Shown: positions 50,901 through 60,168, counted from the stretch's first letter. The stretch is DNA of 64,000 nt from RUG11237 sp045126515 (GCA_045126515.1 JBGVOM010000048.1:80577-144576), one strand, 5' to 3'. Numbers and translations: made by a program. Notes: generated from the letters alone by a model not told the origin.

Positions 50901-52004
50901 TGCATTCCATGATTCATAATCGTTCGCCGGTCTGTCGTACTCAATTAAAACATAACGTTTTTCCGGTTCCGGGAATTCCTCTGCCCATTCTGTAAATACC
51001 AATGGATTTCCCTTTACTAACCAAACTTCAGCACTTTCCTGACCTTCCGGAATTGCAACGGTCTTGGTTTCTTCCTGCCAGTCCCATGCATCTTTAGAAC
51101 GTGCGATAATGTTAACAGATGTTGTTGGGAAAGAATATACAGCCGTTGTCCATGTTCTTCCTACAGCATCTTCAGAAAGTTCCTGATTAAATTCAAATCC
51201 TTTATTATATGCTTTACCTGATGTTTCCCAAATCCATAAGTCTGTTTCATCATATTTTTGTTCTGCAGAATAATAATGGATTGTATACTGATACATCTTG
51301 TCTACTACTTCAACAGATACATCATTTGTATAACCATTTGCTGTTGCAGTAAGCACAATCTGTGAATCAGTACATTCATCTGTTACTTCAAGTACTCTAT
51401 CTTTTGCATTGAAGGAAACACCTTTTACTGTGTCATCTTTTAATGCAAATTCTGCATTGACCTCTTTTGGTTGTAATGTACCTTTTTCATATAAATTTAC
51501 TGTTTCCGGTAAGGTAAGAGTTTTACCCTTTTCAGCCTGTAATTTATCTTTGAAAGCGATACCCGGTACAGCAAACGCACTGTTTCCATCTGCATCTGTC
51601 AGAGCTGACAGCGGGTCAACCTGCCATCCATCTTCACCTAATACTAATTTATAAGCATATACTCCAGGAGCAAATCCTTCGATTGTTTTGCTCCAGATGC
51701 CATTTTCTGCATCTTTCAATTCCATTACATCTTTTCCAATTGCGTCACCCCAGCCATTGAAATTTCCTGCAACGGATACTGCTAATGTATTATCTGAATC
51801 AATATAATTAAATGTGACAGAACGGTCCTCATTTACAACAGGACTTTCTACTGTATTTTTTTCATTCATCTCCTGTGTTGCTGCTTTTGCCACTAAAACA
51901 AAATCAGACGGCACAAGACTCAAAGTCATACTCAGCGCTAACAGCCCGCCGACTACTTTTTTCGCAACTATTTTTCCACAATGGAATTTGTTTGCTTCAT
52001 TCAT
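47907..52004 (-). CDS. Secreted multidomain GH13 amylase/amylopullulanase-like enzyme
   Basis: A 1365-residue protein: signal peptide (1-42); CBM48-like module (about 55-130, SVAGNFNGWG); two pullulanase-type PUD/CBM41-like modules (about 235-335 and 350-445); further beta modules; GH13 barrel (about 675-1120) with nucleophile Asp in DYFRVDAVKYAE (about 885), acid Glu in LIGEYTGAGY (about 911) and Asp in LSAHDVDG (about 979). A Flg_new/InlB-type repeat (about 1200-1268, GYTFSGWYTDSKFKN) and an Fn3-like domain (about 1271-1365) follow. No LPXTG. It probably cleaves starch or pullulan at the surface. It starts 22 nt after the MFS gene, so it is the last gene of the operon beginning at 60168. 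Confidence 0.9.
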   Translation of the reverse strand: MNEANKFHCGKIVAKKVVGGLLALSMTLSLVPSDFVLVAKAATQEMNEKNTVESPVVNEDRSVTFNYIDSDNTLAVSVAGNFNGWGDAIGKDVMELKDAENGIWSKTIEGFAPGVYAYKLVLGEDGWQVDPLSALTDADGNSAFAVPGIAFKDKLQAEKGKTLTLPETVNLYEKGTLQPKEVNAEFALKDDTVKGVSFNAKDRVLEVTDECTDSQIVLTATANGYTNDVSVEVVDKMYQYTIHYYSAEQKYDETDLWIWETSGKAYNKGFEFNQELSEDAVGRTWTTAVYSFPTTSVNIIARSKDAWDWQEETKTVAIPEGQESAEVWLVKGNPLVFTEWAEEFPEPEKRYVLIEYDRPANDYESWNAYTWNSGANSSLNVSNYFEEKSGKHMAVIEIGEQTASIGFWIRKGEPTDEEDWTKDIDGRRRIVTPLDQKVVKVKATQGVVALDTVPYNTGCELNVNDNQMNFYYRDDELFMNGAMDEIKSVQVEVDGIMYDMTYNAEDERYEYVMKNVKEKTYEYRFFVTDKDGNVKETVDLFNDKTTEDGTKSVIEYKDIDVKVTGTVNAAFDYNENAVLSVKAELVGEEAKTVSPDAPAENGLVVKECYADLTALGGKEKTPIETELMELSIGVSDKVTAGEKQIPITVVDQYGKRHVGEATATIKPRTVADEGDFDWDEAVVYFLSTDRFYDGDPSNNDAYGVGDYNNGENGNSSYHGGDFVGITEKLDYIKGLGVNTIWITPVVENILEDQHAVSVKDGYDMPTYGYHGYWASSFERLNKHLGTIEEFHTLIDEAHARGMKIMVDIVMNHSGYGTDTSDEFKGMFRDKNVEGNEILGQVSGMPDFATERPEVREKLVQWQTNWVSEIAVTEKGNTIDYFRVDAVKYAESTSWAALKNSLTKVAPTFKLIGEYTGAGYVDDFGTLNSGQMDSLSDFEFTQLALKFAKGSFDHTEKELETRNANMNNVATLGNFLSAHDVDGFKYLLKRAGYEEEEAQKMTNIAATLQFTAKGQPILYYGEEIGFSGGCNWPYQDNRRNMQFDNLSAEQQKIMTHYKKLIKARVDYSKTFAKGTRSKVAGNDQDGYLVFKRSYDNGETNQDIFVGINRTEKEQKVAINLSTGMVVSPETPAASASSSSYVDVYSGETVAVNNNVIVMTIPAFSEGGTSIIPVTTKSVQDVTPTKVPTVEPTKTPAVTTYDIKYVLNKGQNNKSNPKTYSTKDVKLKNPTRKGYTFSGWYTDSKFKNKVTTIKASTKANVTVYAKWTKVTKPAKVTVKKVTNVKGNKINVTLKKVSAVKGYEIKYTTDKKFKKSVKTTTSTKTVKTISKLKKNKTYYVKARAYKIDSTGNKVYGSYSKVVKIVIKK

Positions 52005-52026
52005 AATTTCTTTTTCTTCCTTTCCC

Positions 52027-53232
52027 TTACAAATTTTTTACACAATGATTTTTCATATTGCCTATTCTTGCGTATAAACCACCGCTAACAATAAGGACCA
52101 CCGGGAACACAATGGCTGCAAACAGACCTTTTTTGATATTATCTCCAAACATGCCTGACACCATTCCCACTAATGTAGGTCCAGCGGAACACCCTAAATC
52201 TCCTGCCAATGCAAGCAAAGCAAACATTGCCGTTCCACCTTTTGGATATCTCTCAGAAGCAATACTAAAAACTCCCGGCCACATAATACCTACTGATAAT
52301 CCGCATAATCCACATCCAATCAGTGATACCAGCGGTACCGGTGAAAATGCTGCAAGTAAATAAGCACCAATACACAACGTACTGCTTCCTAACAAGAACG
52401 AGAGCAAGTCAATTTTATGCTCAGCCTTTGCATAAAAAGCTCTCGCACTGCCCATTAATATAGAAAACATACAAGGGCCAGCCAAATCGCCAATGGTTTT
52501 AGAAACTCCCAATCCACTTTCTGCAAAGGCAGACGCCCACTGACTCATAGCCTGCTCTGATGCACCAGAGCAAACCATTAATATCATAAAAATCCAAAAG
52601 GTTTTTAAAGAGAACAAGGTCTTAACCGACATTCCACCTCCTTCCTCTGTAAGATGGGCAATAGGCACTTTCGCAAAAAAGAATGCATTAAATATAGGCA
52701 ACATTGCCCAGATAACTGCAAGTATTTTCCAGTGTTCCTTTCCAAATATGCTAAAAAACAGTGTGGACAGTAATACTGCCGCCACCGTTCCCCAACAGTA
52801 AAAAGAATGTAATAAGCTCATGATAGCAGCCTTATTTTTCGTCGGACATGCCTCTACAATCGGACTAATCAGAACTTCAGTCAAACCTCCGCCAATTGCA
52901 TACAGAATAACCGCTACAAACAGACCAATAAATTTGTCCGCCAAAAGCTGTGGAAATCCAGCGAGTCCTATAAGACCTGCTGCCGCAAAGATATGAGCCG
53001 CAATGATACATTTCCTGTATCCAATCCTATCGACAAATTTTGCTGCCAATATGTCTACCACCAGCTGTATCATGAAATTCGCAGTCACTAATAATGTGAT
53101 TTTTTCCAAAGAAATCCCCAAAGAATTTCTAAACATCACAAACAACAGTGGTGTGAAATTATTGACAATTGCCTGAGTAATGTATCCAAGATAACTTGCA
53201 TATATGGTATATTTGTAATCTTTCGTCAACAT
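52027..53232 (-). CDS. MFS transporter
   Basis: A 401-residue protein with twelve membrane helices; the inter-helix motif AAKFVDRIGYRKCIIAAHIF (about 60-79) is the MFS motif A. No substrate-specific signature is visible; the general look fits sugar or drug transporters of the YfkF/FucP-like type. The ATG at 53232 is used instead of a TTG at 53241. It lies 27 nt after the MATE gene. Confidence 0.87.
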   Translation of the reverse strand: MLTKDYKYTIYASYLGYITQAIVNNFTPLLFVMFRNSLGISLEKITLLVTANFMIQLVVDILAAKFVDRIGYRKCIIAAHIFAAAGLIGLAGFPQLLADKFIGLFVAVILYAIGGGLTEVLISPIVEACPTKNKAAIMSLLHSFYCWGTVAAVLLSTLFFSIFGKEHWKILAVIWAMLPIFNAFFFAKVPIAHLTEEGGGMSVKTLFSLKTFWIFMILMVCSGASEQAMSQWASAFAESGLGVSKTIGDLAGPCMFSILMGSARAFYAKAEHKIDLLSFLLGSSTLCIGAYLLAAFSPVPLVSLIGCGLCGLSVGIMWPGVFSIASERYPKGGTAMFALLALAGDLGCSAGPTLVGMVSGMFGDNIKKGLFAAIVFPVVLIVSGGLYARIGNMKNHCVKNL

Positions 53233-53268
53233 AAATACCAATATTCCCTTCTAATTTTTTCCGTTCTG

Positions 53269-54615
53269 CTATTCTGCCTCCGCCAGATTCTTCATCCAGC
53301 GTTTCGACTTGAACAAAATAACTTCCAGCAAAACTCTCACATATTCTTCCATAGAAAGGATAAAGTATACATAATAAATCGGTAATTTAAACACATATGC
53401 CGTAATATATCCTAAAGGTACACCAATAAGCCATGTTCCAATCATGTCAATATACATGATATATTTCGTCTGACCGCCACTTCTAAGAACACCGCCTCCT
53501 AGCACCATGTTAATTACCTTACCACATATTACAAGCGAATATGCATACAATATGTAAATAGTCACCTGCTTGGTATCATCACTTACGTTATATAATTTTA
53601 CATAATATCCAGATATTACACTGACTATAATACCAACAATTATTGCGCCGAGCACAGCAATTTTTACAAGTTTTTTTGCTTCCTGATATGCCTTATCACG
53701 CTTTCCTGCTCCCAGAGATTCACCCACAATAATTCCTGCTGCGGAAGAGATACCGGATAAAGCACCCATAGCAAGACCCTGAATAGGATATGTCAATGTC
53801 ATTGCAGCACATGCTTCTGTTCCGATATGTCCATAAATCACAGCATATATATTTTCGCCAAGGCTCCACAAGAATTCACATAACAAAATAGGTGCCAAAA
53901 TATATCCAATCTTTTTTACAAGACCTTTTTCAAACTTAAAGACAAATTTTAATTGAATTCCTTTTTTGTCTTCCATTCTATTGAATAATACGACAATAAT
54001 TGCAAGCTCAATGCACCTTGCCAAAGTGGTTGCCAACGCTGTACCTTCTACACCCATCTCAGGGAAAATTCCCACTCCGTAAATTAACAGGTAATTAAGA
54101 AAGGTATTACTTACTACAGATACACCACTGGCTATCGTTGCAAGCTTTGCCGCTTCCATATTTCTTAGCAATGCTGAGAACATCAGTGTAATCGTCTGCG
54201 GAACAAATCCTACTGCCATAATTCTAAGATACAAAGCTGCCTGTTCTATCGTTTCCGGATCTTTTGAATACAATCCCATAATCTGTCTTGGGAACGTGAA
54301 GGACAGCAGTATGAAAATAAATGCAACTGCTAAAGAAAAATATAAATTAGAAAAGAAGCTGGTATTGATTCCTTCCTTGTTTTTACTTCCCTTATACTGC
54401 GCTATTAAAATTCCTGCCACTGTAACAATAGCACTCATGGTGACTGAGAATAATGTACTAAATTTACCAGCCAACCCTACACCTGCAATACTTTCACTTC
54501 CTAAATGTCCAATCATAATCTGGTCTATCAAACTTAAAGCAGACTGTAAAAGACTTTGAATTGTAATAGGAATTGCCACTTTTTTTATACTTTGATAAAA
54601 TTCTTTATTATCCAT
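53269..54615 (-). CDS. MATE-family efflux transporter
   Basis: A 448-residue protein with twelve helices in two homologous halves (IPITIQSLLQSALSLIDQIM at the start of the first; ILAPILLCEFLWSLGENIYA at the start of the second). MATE proteins expel cationic drugs and metabolites using Na+ or H+. It is 5 nt upstream-adjacent to the acetyltransferase gene's end, and it may export the product of this operon or confer resistance. Confidence 0.92.
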   Translation of the reverse strand: MDNKEFYQSIKKVAIPITIQSLLQSALSLIDQIMIGHLGSESIAGVGLAGKFSTLFSVTMSAIVTVAGILIAQYKGSKNKEGINTSFFSNLYFSLAVAFIFILLSFTFPRQIMGLYSKDPETIEQAALYLRIMAVGFVPQTITLMFSALLRNMEAAKLATIASGVSVVSNTFLNYLLIYGVGIFPEMGVEGTALATTLARCIELAIIVVLFNRMEDKKGIQLKFVFKFEKGLVKKIGYILAPILLCEFLWSLGENIYAVIYGHIGTEACAAMTLTYPIQGLAMGALSGISSAAGIIVGESLGAGKRDKAYQEAKKLVKIAVLGAIIVGIIVSVISGYYVKLYNVSDDTKQVTIYILYAYSLVICGKVINMVLGGGVLRSGGQTKYIMYIDMIGTWLIGVPLGYITAYVFKLPIYYVYFILSMEEYVRVLLEVILFKSKRWMKNLAEAE

Positions 54616-54620
54616 TTTTC

Positions 54621-55412
54621 CTATCTCCTATTCTTTTCAATCCATTGAACTGCAAAATCAACAATTTCTCTCTGACTCATGCAAGTAACCACGGCATTTC
54701 CAATAGTTTCCTTATTAACACTTACAGCAGCTTCAAAAGCTTCTCCGATTTGTTCAAAATCTTCTCCATCCACAGCGAGAGTTTCATAAGTTACCCATTC
54801 TCTTGCTCCATTCACCAGCATAGCACTGCTTTCTTTTGTATATCTCTTATTTGGATACTCTGCTCTGACATCTGCTAAATGTATCGAGGTATTTTTATCA
54901 TAGCCAACCCCAATCAGAAGTACCTTTCCATCCAATGCATACAATTTTCCAATCGGTGACTCTTCGCCGAAAATGTCACATAAATCATGATTTTTTACTA
55001 AATACTCTGCATTTGCGCCCTTAGCTGCAAAGGAACGGGCTGGATGACTACTTCGCTTAGCTCCCGGCCACTTTCGAAACATTTCAGCAACTGCACCCAT
55101 GGTATTCGTAGGTGTAATATCTTTGTCATAAGCCGGCCAATTATCTCGGATTGTCTGCCACCATTCCTTCGGCTCTTCCCAATGCACTCCTGCTTCCGGG
55201 TCCAGATTTTTCCAACTTTGGGTCGGCATCATAATTGTCCCCTTATCAGTTATCGTTTCAAGAAGTGCCTCAATCACTATCTGTGCCCCTCCGCATACAA
55301 AGCCTAAACTGCTCAGGGAGGTATGCACGATAATGTTATCTCCTTCTTTTATCCCAAGATTCTTAAAACCCTTTTTCAAATCTTCTTTTAGAACCATTTT
55401 TCTATTTTGCAT
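54621..55412 (-). CDS. AAC(3)-family N-acetyltransferase
   Basis: A 263-residue protein with all family blocks: VHTSLSSLGFVCGGAQ (29-44), GTIMMPTQSW, SSHPARSFAAKG and LLIGVGYDKNTSIHLAD with the catalytic His. The family acetylates the 3-amino group of aminoglycosides, but related members act in biosynthesis of other amino compounds (FrbF-like). In this operon, next to a MATE exporter, a sugar-type dehydrogenase and a GH13 enzyme, an amino-sugar substrate or self-protection role is plausible. Activity on clinical aminoglycosides cannot be judged from sequence. Confidence 0.88.
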   Translation of the reverse strand: MQNRKMVLKEDLKKGFKNLGIKEGDNIIVHTSLSSLGFVCGGAQIVIEALLETITDKGTIMMPTQSWKNLDPEAGVHWEEPKEWWQTIRDNWPAYDKDITPTNTMGAVAEMFRKWPGAKRSSHPARSFAAKGANAEYLVKNHDLCDIFGEESPIGKLYALDGKVLLIGVGYDKNTSIHLADVRAEYPNKRYTKESSAMLVNGAREWVTYETLAVDGEDFEQIGEAFEAAVSVNKETIGNAVVTCMSQREIVDFAVQWIEKNRR

Positions 55413-55433
55413 ATTGATTTTTCTCCTAATCTA

Positions 55434-56087
55434 TTACGCCTTTACATAATTACCTATTATAACGTTACCCCTAAACTCAACACCTTTTAAACCAAATTTC
55501 TTAGCAAGATTACAATTGTCATAACCTTTTCCATCCACCAGTGATATGTTATTTTTTCCTCCGATAACAATAGGCAACCTTATGATTGTAAGCTCATTTA
55601 CCATATCCTTGTCAATTAAGTTCCAGTTTAAAGTACCTCCACCTTCTAACATAACCGTATGTATATTATACTGATTTTCCAGCTTAGAAAATGCATCTTC
55701 AAAGTCAAGTTTTTCCTTCCCTGCAAAGATAAAGTTTACATTCTGATATTTTTCATACTTCTTTACAGCCTCTTTATTGATTTCCGGGGTAATAATAATA
55801 GTAGGAACATTATCATTTAATATGGTTGCATCTTCCGGGATATCCAAGCTGTTACTTGGAACAATTCTGATTGGATTTTTTCCTTCTACGTAACGGCATG
55901 TCAATGAAGGATTATCGTTACGTATGGTATTCATTCCCACAAGTATGCCGTCTGCCTTACTTCGTATTTCATGAATATATTCCATATCCTCTGTGGAGAG
56001 TAAAGAGAACAAGTCTTTACTGCTTGTCCCCTCTCCAAATGTTATCTTTCCATCAATAGAAACTTCACTAACTAATTTTATTTTCAT
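55434..56087 (-). CDS. RibD C-terminal/DHFR-fold reductase
   Basis: A 217-residue protein with the RibD_C pattern KLVSEVSIDGKI (3-14), the NADPH-contact region ADGILVGMNTIRNDNPSLT and VMLEGGGTLNWNLI. The family reduces pyrimidinone nucleotides in riboflavin synthesis. A stand-alone copy away from riboflavin genes probably reduces another substrate. AGAGGAG precedes the ATG; it is 16 nt after the solute-binding-protein-like gene. Confidence 0.87.
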   Translation of the reverse strand: MKIKLVSEVSIDGKITFGEGTSSKDLFSLLSTEDMEYIHEIRSKADGILVGMNTIRNDNPSLTCRYVEGKNPIRIVPSNSLDIPEDATILNDNVPTIIITPEINKEAVKKYEKYQNVNFIFAGKEKLDFEDAFSKLENQYNIHTVMLEGGGTLNWNLIDKDMVNELTIIRLPIVIGGKNNISLVDGKGYDNCNLAKKFGLKGVEFRGNVIIGNYVKA

Positions 56088-56103
56088 TCTATTCTCCTCT
56101 TTT

Positions 56104-57162
56104 TTAATTACCTATACTCTGCTCTATCTTTCTTATGATATTTTCTCCCTGCTGCCACATATCTTTCATACATTCTTCATTAATCAGAAAATAATTCTTC
56201 TTCATCTGTTCACAGCTGGTGATAATATTCTTATCCACATCTAGCTTATCCATCTCATCAAAAATTTCTTTATTTACAGGAATTCTTTTGTGCTCTAGCA
56301 GCCATCTTTCCTGTACATCTTTGCTTAACATATAATGAATGAATGTTTTAAGTTCTTTCTGCTTTGGTCCAGTTAATGAATTGTTCGGGAAAGCCATTCC
56401 AACACTGGAGGAAACACCAGACATTTCTTTATTTCCCATCTTAGGTAATGGTGCTATTCCCACATTTTCACCCATTTGCTCATTTAAGTATTCATACAGC
56501 CATTCACCATTTATCATACAGGCAATATCACCAGCGATAAATTTATCAAGCATTGTACTGATTGCAGTATAAGACTGAAGTGCTCCCCTATTTACAAGGT
56601 CCACAATAAAATCCTGTGCTTCTTTCGTATTTTCAGCATTAATTGTTACTTCACCATTAGTAATAGGGTTTCCATATGTAGAATAAATAAAAGGGAGATA
56701 CCAGTACACTACTTTTAAGTCCATGGAAAAGTTACATACATTTTCTTTTTGTAACTGTATGATTTCATCCCATGTTTCTGGCATACTGGAAAAATATTTT
56801 TTATTATAAAATATCACTCCATGATTTCCCTGTAAGTATGGCACACCTCTTTGTACCCCTTTATATTTCATAGAATCCCAGATTTTATCTTCCATGTAAT
56901 CTCGAAATTTATCAGGTACCTCCGATAAACTCGCTTCCTCCAACGATACCATATCCTGTGCAATAAAAATTACATCCGGTTTTTCCGGTTCATTTTCTAA
57001 ATTCCGCAATTTTGCCAGAAAAGGAGAAATATTCATCTGCACAAATTTAAATTTCAGTTTCTCCTTCTGCTCTAATTCCTGACAAATTAATTCTATAAAC
57101 TGCAGACTGCTGTCTCCTGCACCATCCATTTCATGCCAAATTACAATTTCTTTGTTTTCCAT
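56104..57162 (-). CDS. Solute-binding-protein homologue without signal peptide
   Basis: A 352-residue protein clearly of the sugar-binding (MalE/SBP_bac_1) fold: IVIWHEMDGAGDSSLQFIEL at the first strand, GVPYLQGNHGVIFYNKKYF and KFIAGDIACMINGEWLYEYL in the core. It starts MENKEIVIWHEM with no signal peptide, lipobox or membrane segment, and upstream sequence offers none in frame. It is therefore probably cytosolic. Possible roles: a soluble sugar sensor, a carrier for the adjacent GH13 enzyme, or a buffer for a product. It is 28 nt after the GH13 gene. No permease genes accompany it. Confidence 0.85.
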   Translation of the reverse strand: MENKEIVIWHEMDGAGDSSLQFIELICQELEQKEKLKFKFVQMNISPFLAKLRNLENEPEKPDVIFIAQDMVSLEEASLSEVPDKFRDYMEDKIWDSMKYKGVQRGVPYLQGNHGVIFYNKKYFSSMPETWDEIIQLQKENVCNFSMDLKVVYWYLPFIYSTYGNPITNGEVTINAENTKEAQDFIVDLVNRGALQSYTAISTMLDKFIAGDIACMINGEWLYEYLNEQMGENVGIAPLPKMGNKEMSGVSSSVGMAFPNNSLTGPKQKELKTFIHYMLSKDVQERWLLEHKRIPVNKEIFDEMDKLDVDKNIITSCEQMKKNYFLINEECMKDMWQQGENIIRKIEQSIGN

Positions 57163-57190
57163 ATTCTATTTATCCTCATCCTCACACATT

Positions 57191-59089
57191 TTAACCTCTT
57201 TTTACTAAAACAACTGCTTCTGCCGGTGCAAGCTTAATGGTATTGCTGTCAACTATCACGTTTGAGTGTTCTAGTGAGCTGTTGATAACTTCTGTACACT
57301 CATCAAGATTTATAGCTTTAACATTAAACTGTGCTTCCTTTTCAAAATCCAAGTTAAAGAAAACAGTAAGTTCATCTCCATAAGAGAAACAAATACATCC
57401 GTCATCTATCTGTAATAATTTCATATTTTCAGGTTCTACGACTTCTTTATATTTCACTCTTATATCATTTATAGCAATCACATAATCAAGCATCTGATAT
57501 GCATCTTTGCTGGTCCAGTCCATAGCGATGTTATTAAAAAAGGCCTTATCAATCTTTGCGCCCCCTGTGTTATCCGCCAGTCCGCAATTCATCGGCTGCT
57601 TTTCATTTATTTCATAACCGGACAAAATAAAATGAACTCCGTTTGGAAGGAAATTATTTACAACAGCAAGTCCTCTTGCAAGATTTACCCCACCCTCTCT
57701 TGAAACAATTCTCGGAGTATCGTGGGTTTCAGCACATGCATATGCCTGAATTTTCATATCTCCCAACTCTAATATGAACTTCTCATAGCTTTCCTTAGTG
57801 ATATGCTCTACTTCTTTCCAACTGCTTCCCAACATAATATTGTAGCCGGTTTTCAAAGCATTTTTATGATTTCTATTAAACAAATCTTCACTGATGAAAA
57901 TAGGATTTTCAACATACTCTCTTACCTTATCAAAAAGCTTTTGCAATAATTCTTTTGGAAGAGTGTGTCCTATATCAAATCTGAATCCATCCAAATGAAA
58001 CTCTTTTGTATAATATTCCAACACATCCATAAATAAATCCCACAATTCCTGATTCGGAACTTTAGCAGGGAATTTATTTGCTTTTATTGTATCGAACATT
58101 ACATAAGGTGGCTGATCCTTATCCACATACTGTGCTGCTCTTTCATTATTATCTAAATACAACTTCCAGAAGGTTATATCTGTCCATATTGGCTGAACAT
58201 CATTAATCCAATCAGAGTGAGCCGGCGGGGTTGTGATTCCCATTCTCTCTTCAATCAGTTCGAACAAGTCTGCACCTGTTGTATCCACTTCTTTCAGAAT
58301 TCTTTCCCACTCTTCTTTGTCTAATTCATTTGGCGGCAGCACAAACTGTTTTAAGTGGTCTTTTGTACTTTGTGCACTGTACACCTGTTCCAAGTTATCC
58401 TGCGTACATTCCTGGAAAAAGTCAAGTCCCGGAATTTCCGGTGTGAGAAAATCTTTTTCATAATCTTTCTTAATCCAGTATACCCAGTCCGGATGTTCTT
58501 TGATTAAGTTACTGTCTCTCGCTGTTACTCTTGGAATAAAATCTATCACAACTCTGATACCAAGAATGTGTGAGGCCTCCACAAGTACGTGGAACTCATC
58601 ATTTAATGTGAAACCTTCCAGTCCGTCTACCAACTCATCATGAAGATTCGGGTCTAATTTATAAAAATCTTTGATTGCAAAAGGGGAACCTATATCCCCT
58701 TTTTTATTTCTATTGCTATATTCTGTAATCGGAAGAAGATACAGCACATTGATATTCATCTTTTTCAGCATTGGCAGTAAAATCAGCATTCTGATTAATG
58801 TACCGTTATTTAAAGTCTGCTGATTATGAATATCCCAAGCCATCGTATATCTTGGCATGGCACAGTAAATCTGCGAATCTTTAATCTCTGTATTAATATC
58901 GCTCTTCATATCTCTGATTTTTTGTATTACAAATCTGTAAAATTTAACCGTATCTACTTCAATCACATGTTCTGAAATTTTTGTATATTCTTCAAATCCC
59001 ACATACTTATTCCATATATCAGGTATGCACATGGTTTCCTTTCGGTCCAATTCTTTTAAATATTTTTCTAATATCCCTAATTTTTCCAT
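57191..59089 (-). CDS. Cytosolic GH13 alpha-glucan enzyme (maltosyltransferase-like)
   Basis: A 632-residue protein without signal peptide. The GH13 barrel has the nucleophile Asp in FHLDGFRFDIGH (about 373), acid Glu in FISEDLFNRN (about 400) and Asp in AETHDTPR (about 455). The N-terminal part (RYTMAWDIHNQQTL, then GDIGSPFAIKDFYKLDPNLH) resembles the long-form GH13 maltosyltransferases and GlgE-like enzymes rather than classic alpha-amylase; this is by memory of motifs. It probably transfers or hydrolyses short alpha-glucans inside the cell. Second gene of the operon. Confidence 0.82.
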   Translation of the reverse strand: MEKLGILEKYLKELDRKETMCIPDIWNKYVGFEEYTKISEHVIEVDTVKFYRFVIQKIRDMKSDINTEIKDSQIYCAMPRYTMAWDIHNQQTLNNGTLIRMLILLPMLKKMNINVLYLLPITEYSNRNKKGDIGSPFAIKDFYKLDPNLHDELVDGLEGFTLNDEFHVLVEASHILGIRVVIDFIPRVTARDSNLIKEHPDWVYWIKKDYEKDFLTPEIPGLDFFQECTQDNLEQVYSAQSTKDHLKQFVLPPNELDKEEWERILKEVDTTGADLFELIEERMGITTPPAHSDWINDVQPIWTDITFWKLYLDNNERAAQYVDKDQPPYVMFDTIKANKFPAKVPNQELWDLFMDVLEYYTKEFHLDGFRFDIGHTLPKELLQKLFDKVREYVENPIFISEDLFNRNHKNALKTGYNIMLGSSWKEVEHITKESYEKFILELGDMKIQAYACAETHDTPRIVSREGGVNLARGLAVVNNFLPNGVHFILSGYEINEKQPMNCGLADNTGGAKIDKAFFNNIAMDWTSKDAYQMLDYVIAINDIRVKYKEVVEPENMKLLQIDDGCICFSYGDELTVFFNLDFEKEAQFNVKAINLDECTEVINSSLEHSNVIVDSNTIKLAPAEAVVLVKRG

Positions 59090-59130
59090 TACTATACTCT
59101 GCCTTTCTGCAAAAAATATATATCTATATA

Positions 59131-60168
59131 TTAAAATTCAAATACTGCCTTCATCTGCCTAATTTCTTTTCTATCACCAGATTCCATATTATATCCCAAT
59201 ATGTCATTAAATGCCTGTACATAATCTGTAATTGCATATTTTCCTGTTACGATACTTGCAAGCTCCGGATATCTTCTTGCCGCCTCAATAGTATCATTAA
59301 ACAACATATTGTATTCACTTGCTCCAACCAACTTAATTCCCATGCTGATAAACTGATATGGTTTCACATTGCAGGAATACACTTTATTCATACCCATAGG
59401 TATGATTCTTCCGCTTTTTTCGCACAATGTCAATGCATTTTCCAGCTGATTTCCAACTGTGTCAATAATAACATCAAACAAACGGCCATTATTTCTCTTT
59501 CTTATTTCTTCTACGGTTAACTCATCGCTGCTTAATATCCAATCACAGAATTTAGCGCATTCTTCTCTTCTGTATTCTGAATTTTCAGTTGCCGCAACAA
59601 AACCTGCATTATTTTTAGCAATCATTTGACATAATGCACCCATAGGACCTGAACCCATAACCAGAACTGATTCGTGTTCCTTAATGTCTGCTGCTCTCAA
59701 GTTGTTTAATACACATGCCATAGGCTCAATCAAAACTGCAGCTTCTAAAGATACTCCCTGAGGAATCTTATATATGTATCGTTTATGACATGCAAAATAT
59801 TCTGCAAAGGTACCGTCTATGTTGATCCCTGCGATTTTCAACCCACCATTATATCCTGTACAAAAATTTGTAAGTCCTCTCTTACAATAATCGCAGTCAC
59901 AGCAATACTGATTCGGGTCAATCAGAACCATGTCGCCGATTTTGTATTCTGTTACACCTTTTCCTTTTTCTACAATTTCTCCTACAGCTTCATGTCCCAT
60001 AATAATATCCGGTACTATAGTCTCATTTCCCTTTACCACCTGTAAATCTGTTCCACAAATACCGGTGTATTTAATCTTAATCACCACATCATTTTCAGAT
60101 ATTATTTTGGGCTCAGGACGCTCCTCTAAACAAAGTTCTTTTCCATTTTTCCACACTAATGCTTGCAT
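59131..60168 (-). CDS. Zinc-dependent medium-chain alcohol/polyol dehydrogenase
   Basis: A 345-residue protein with catalytic zinc ligands Cys38 (GICGTDLQ) and His59/Glu60 (MGHEAVGE), a full structural zinc lobe (CCDCDYCKRGLTNFC) and an NAD loop (VLVMGSGPMGALCQMIA). It is like sorbitol, threonine or aminocyclitol dehydrogenases. The ATG at 60168 follows GGGAGGAA; the longer frame to 60258 would start inside the promoter. First gene of the eight-gene operon. Such enzymes also oxidise cyclitols in aminoglycoside pathways. Confidence 0.88.
   Translation of the reverse strand: MQALVWKNGKELCLEERPEPKIISENDVVIKIKYTGICGTDLQVVKGNETIVPDIIMGHEAVGEIVEKGKGVTEYKIGDMVLIDPNQYCCDCDYCKRGLTNFCTGYNGGLKIAGINIDGTFAEYFACHKRYIYKIPQGVSLEAAVLIEPMACVLNNLRAADIKEHESVLVMGSGPMGALCQMIAKNNAGFVAATENSEYRREECAKFCDWILSSDELTVEEIRKRNNGRLFDVIIDTVGNQLENALTLCEKSGRIIPMGMNKVYSCNVKPYQFISMGIKLVGASEYNMLFNDTIEAARRYPELASIVTGKYAITDYVQAFNDILGYNMESGDRKEIRQMKAVFEF

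Noticed and set aside
54621..55412. Calling this gene an acquired aminoglycoside resistance gene.
   Set aside because: It sits within a chromosomal operon with uniform composition and no mobile flanks; the AAC(3) family includes biosynthetic and unknown members, so resistance is not supported.
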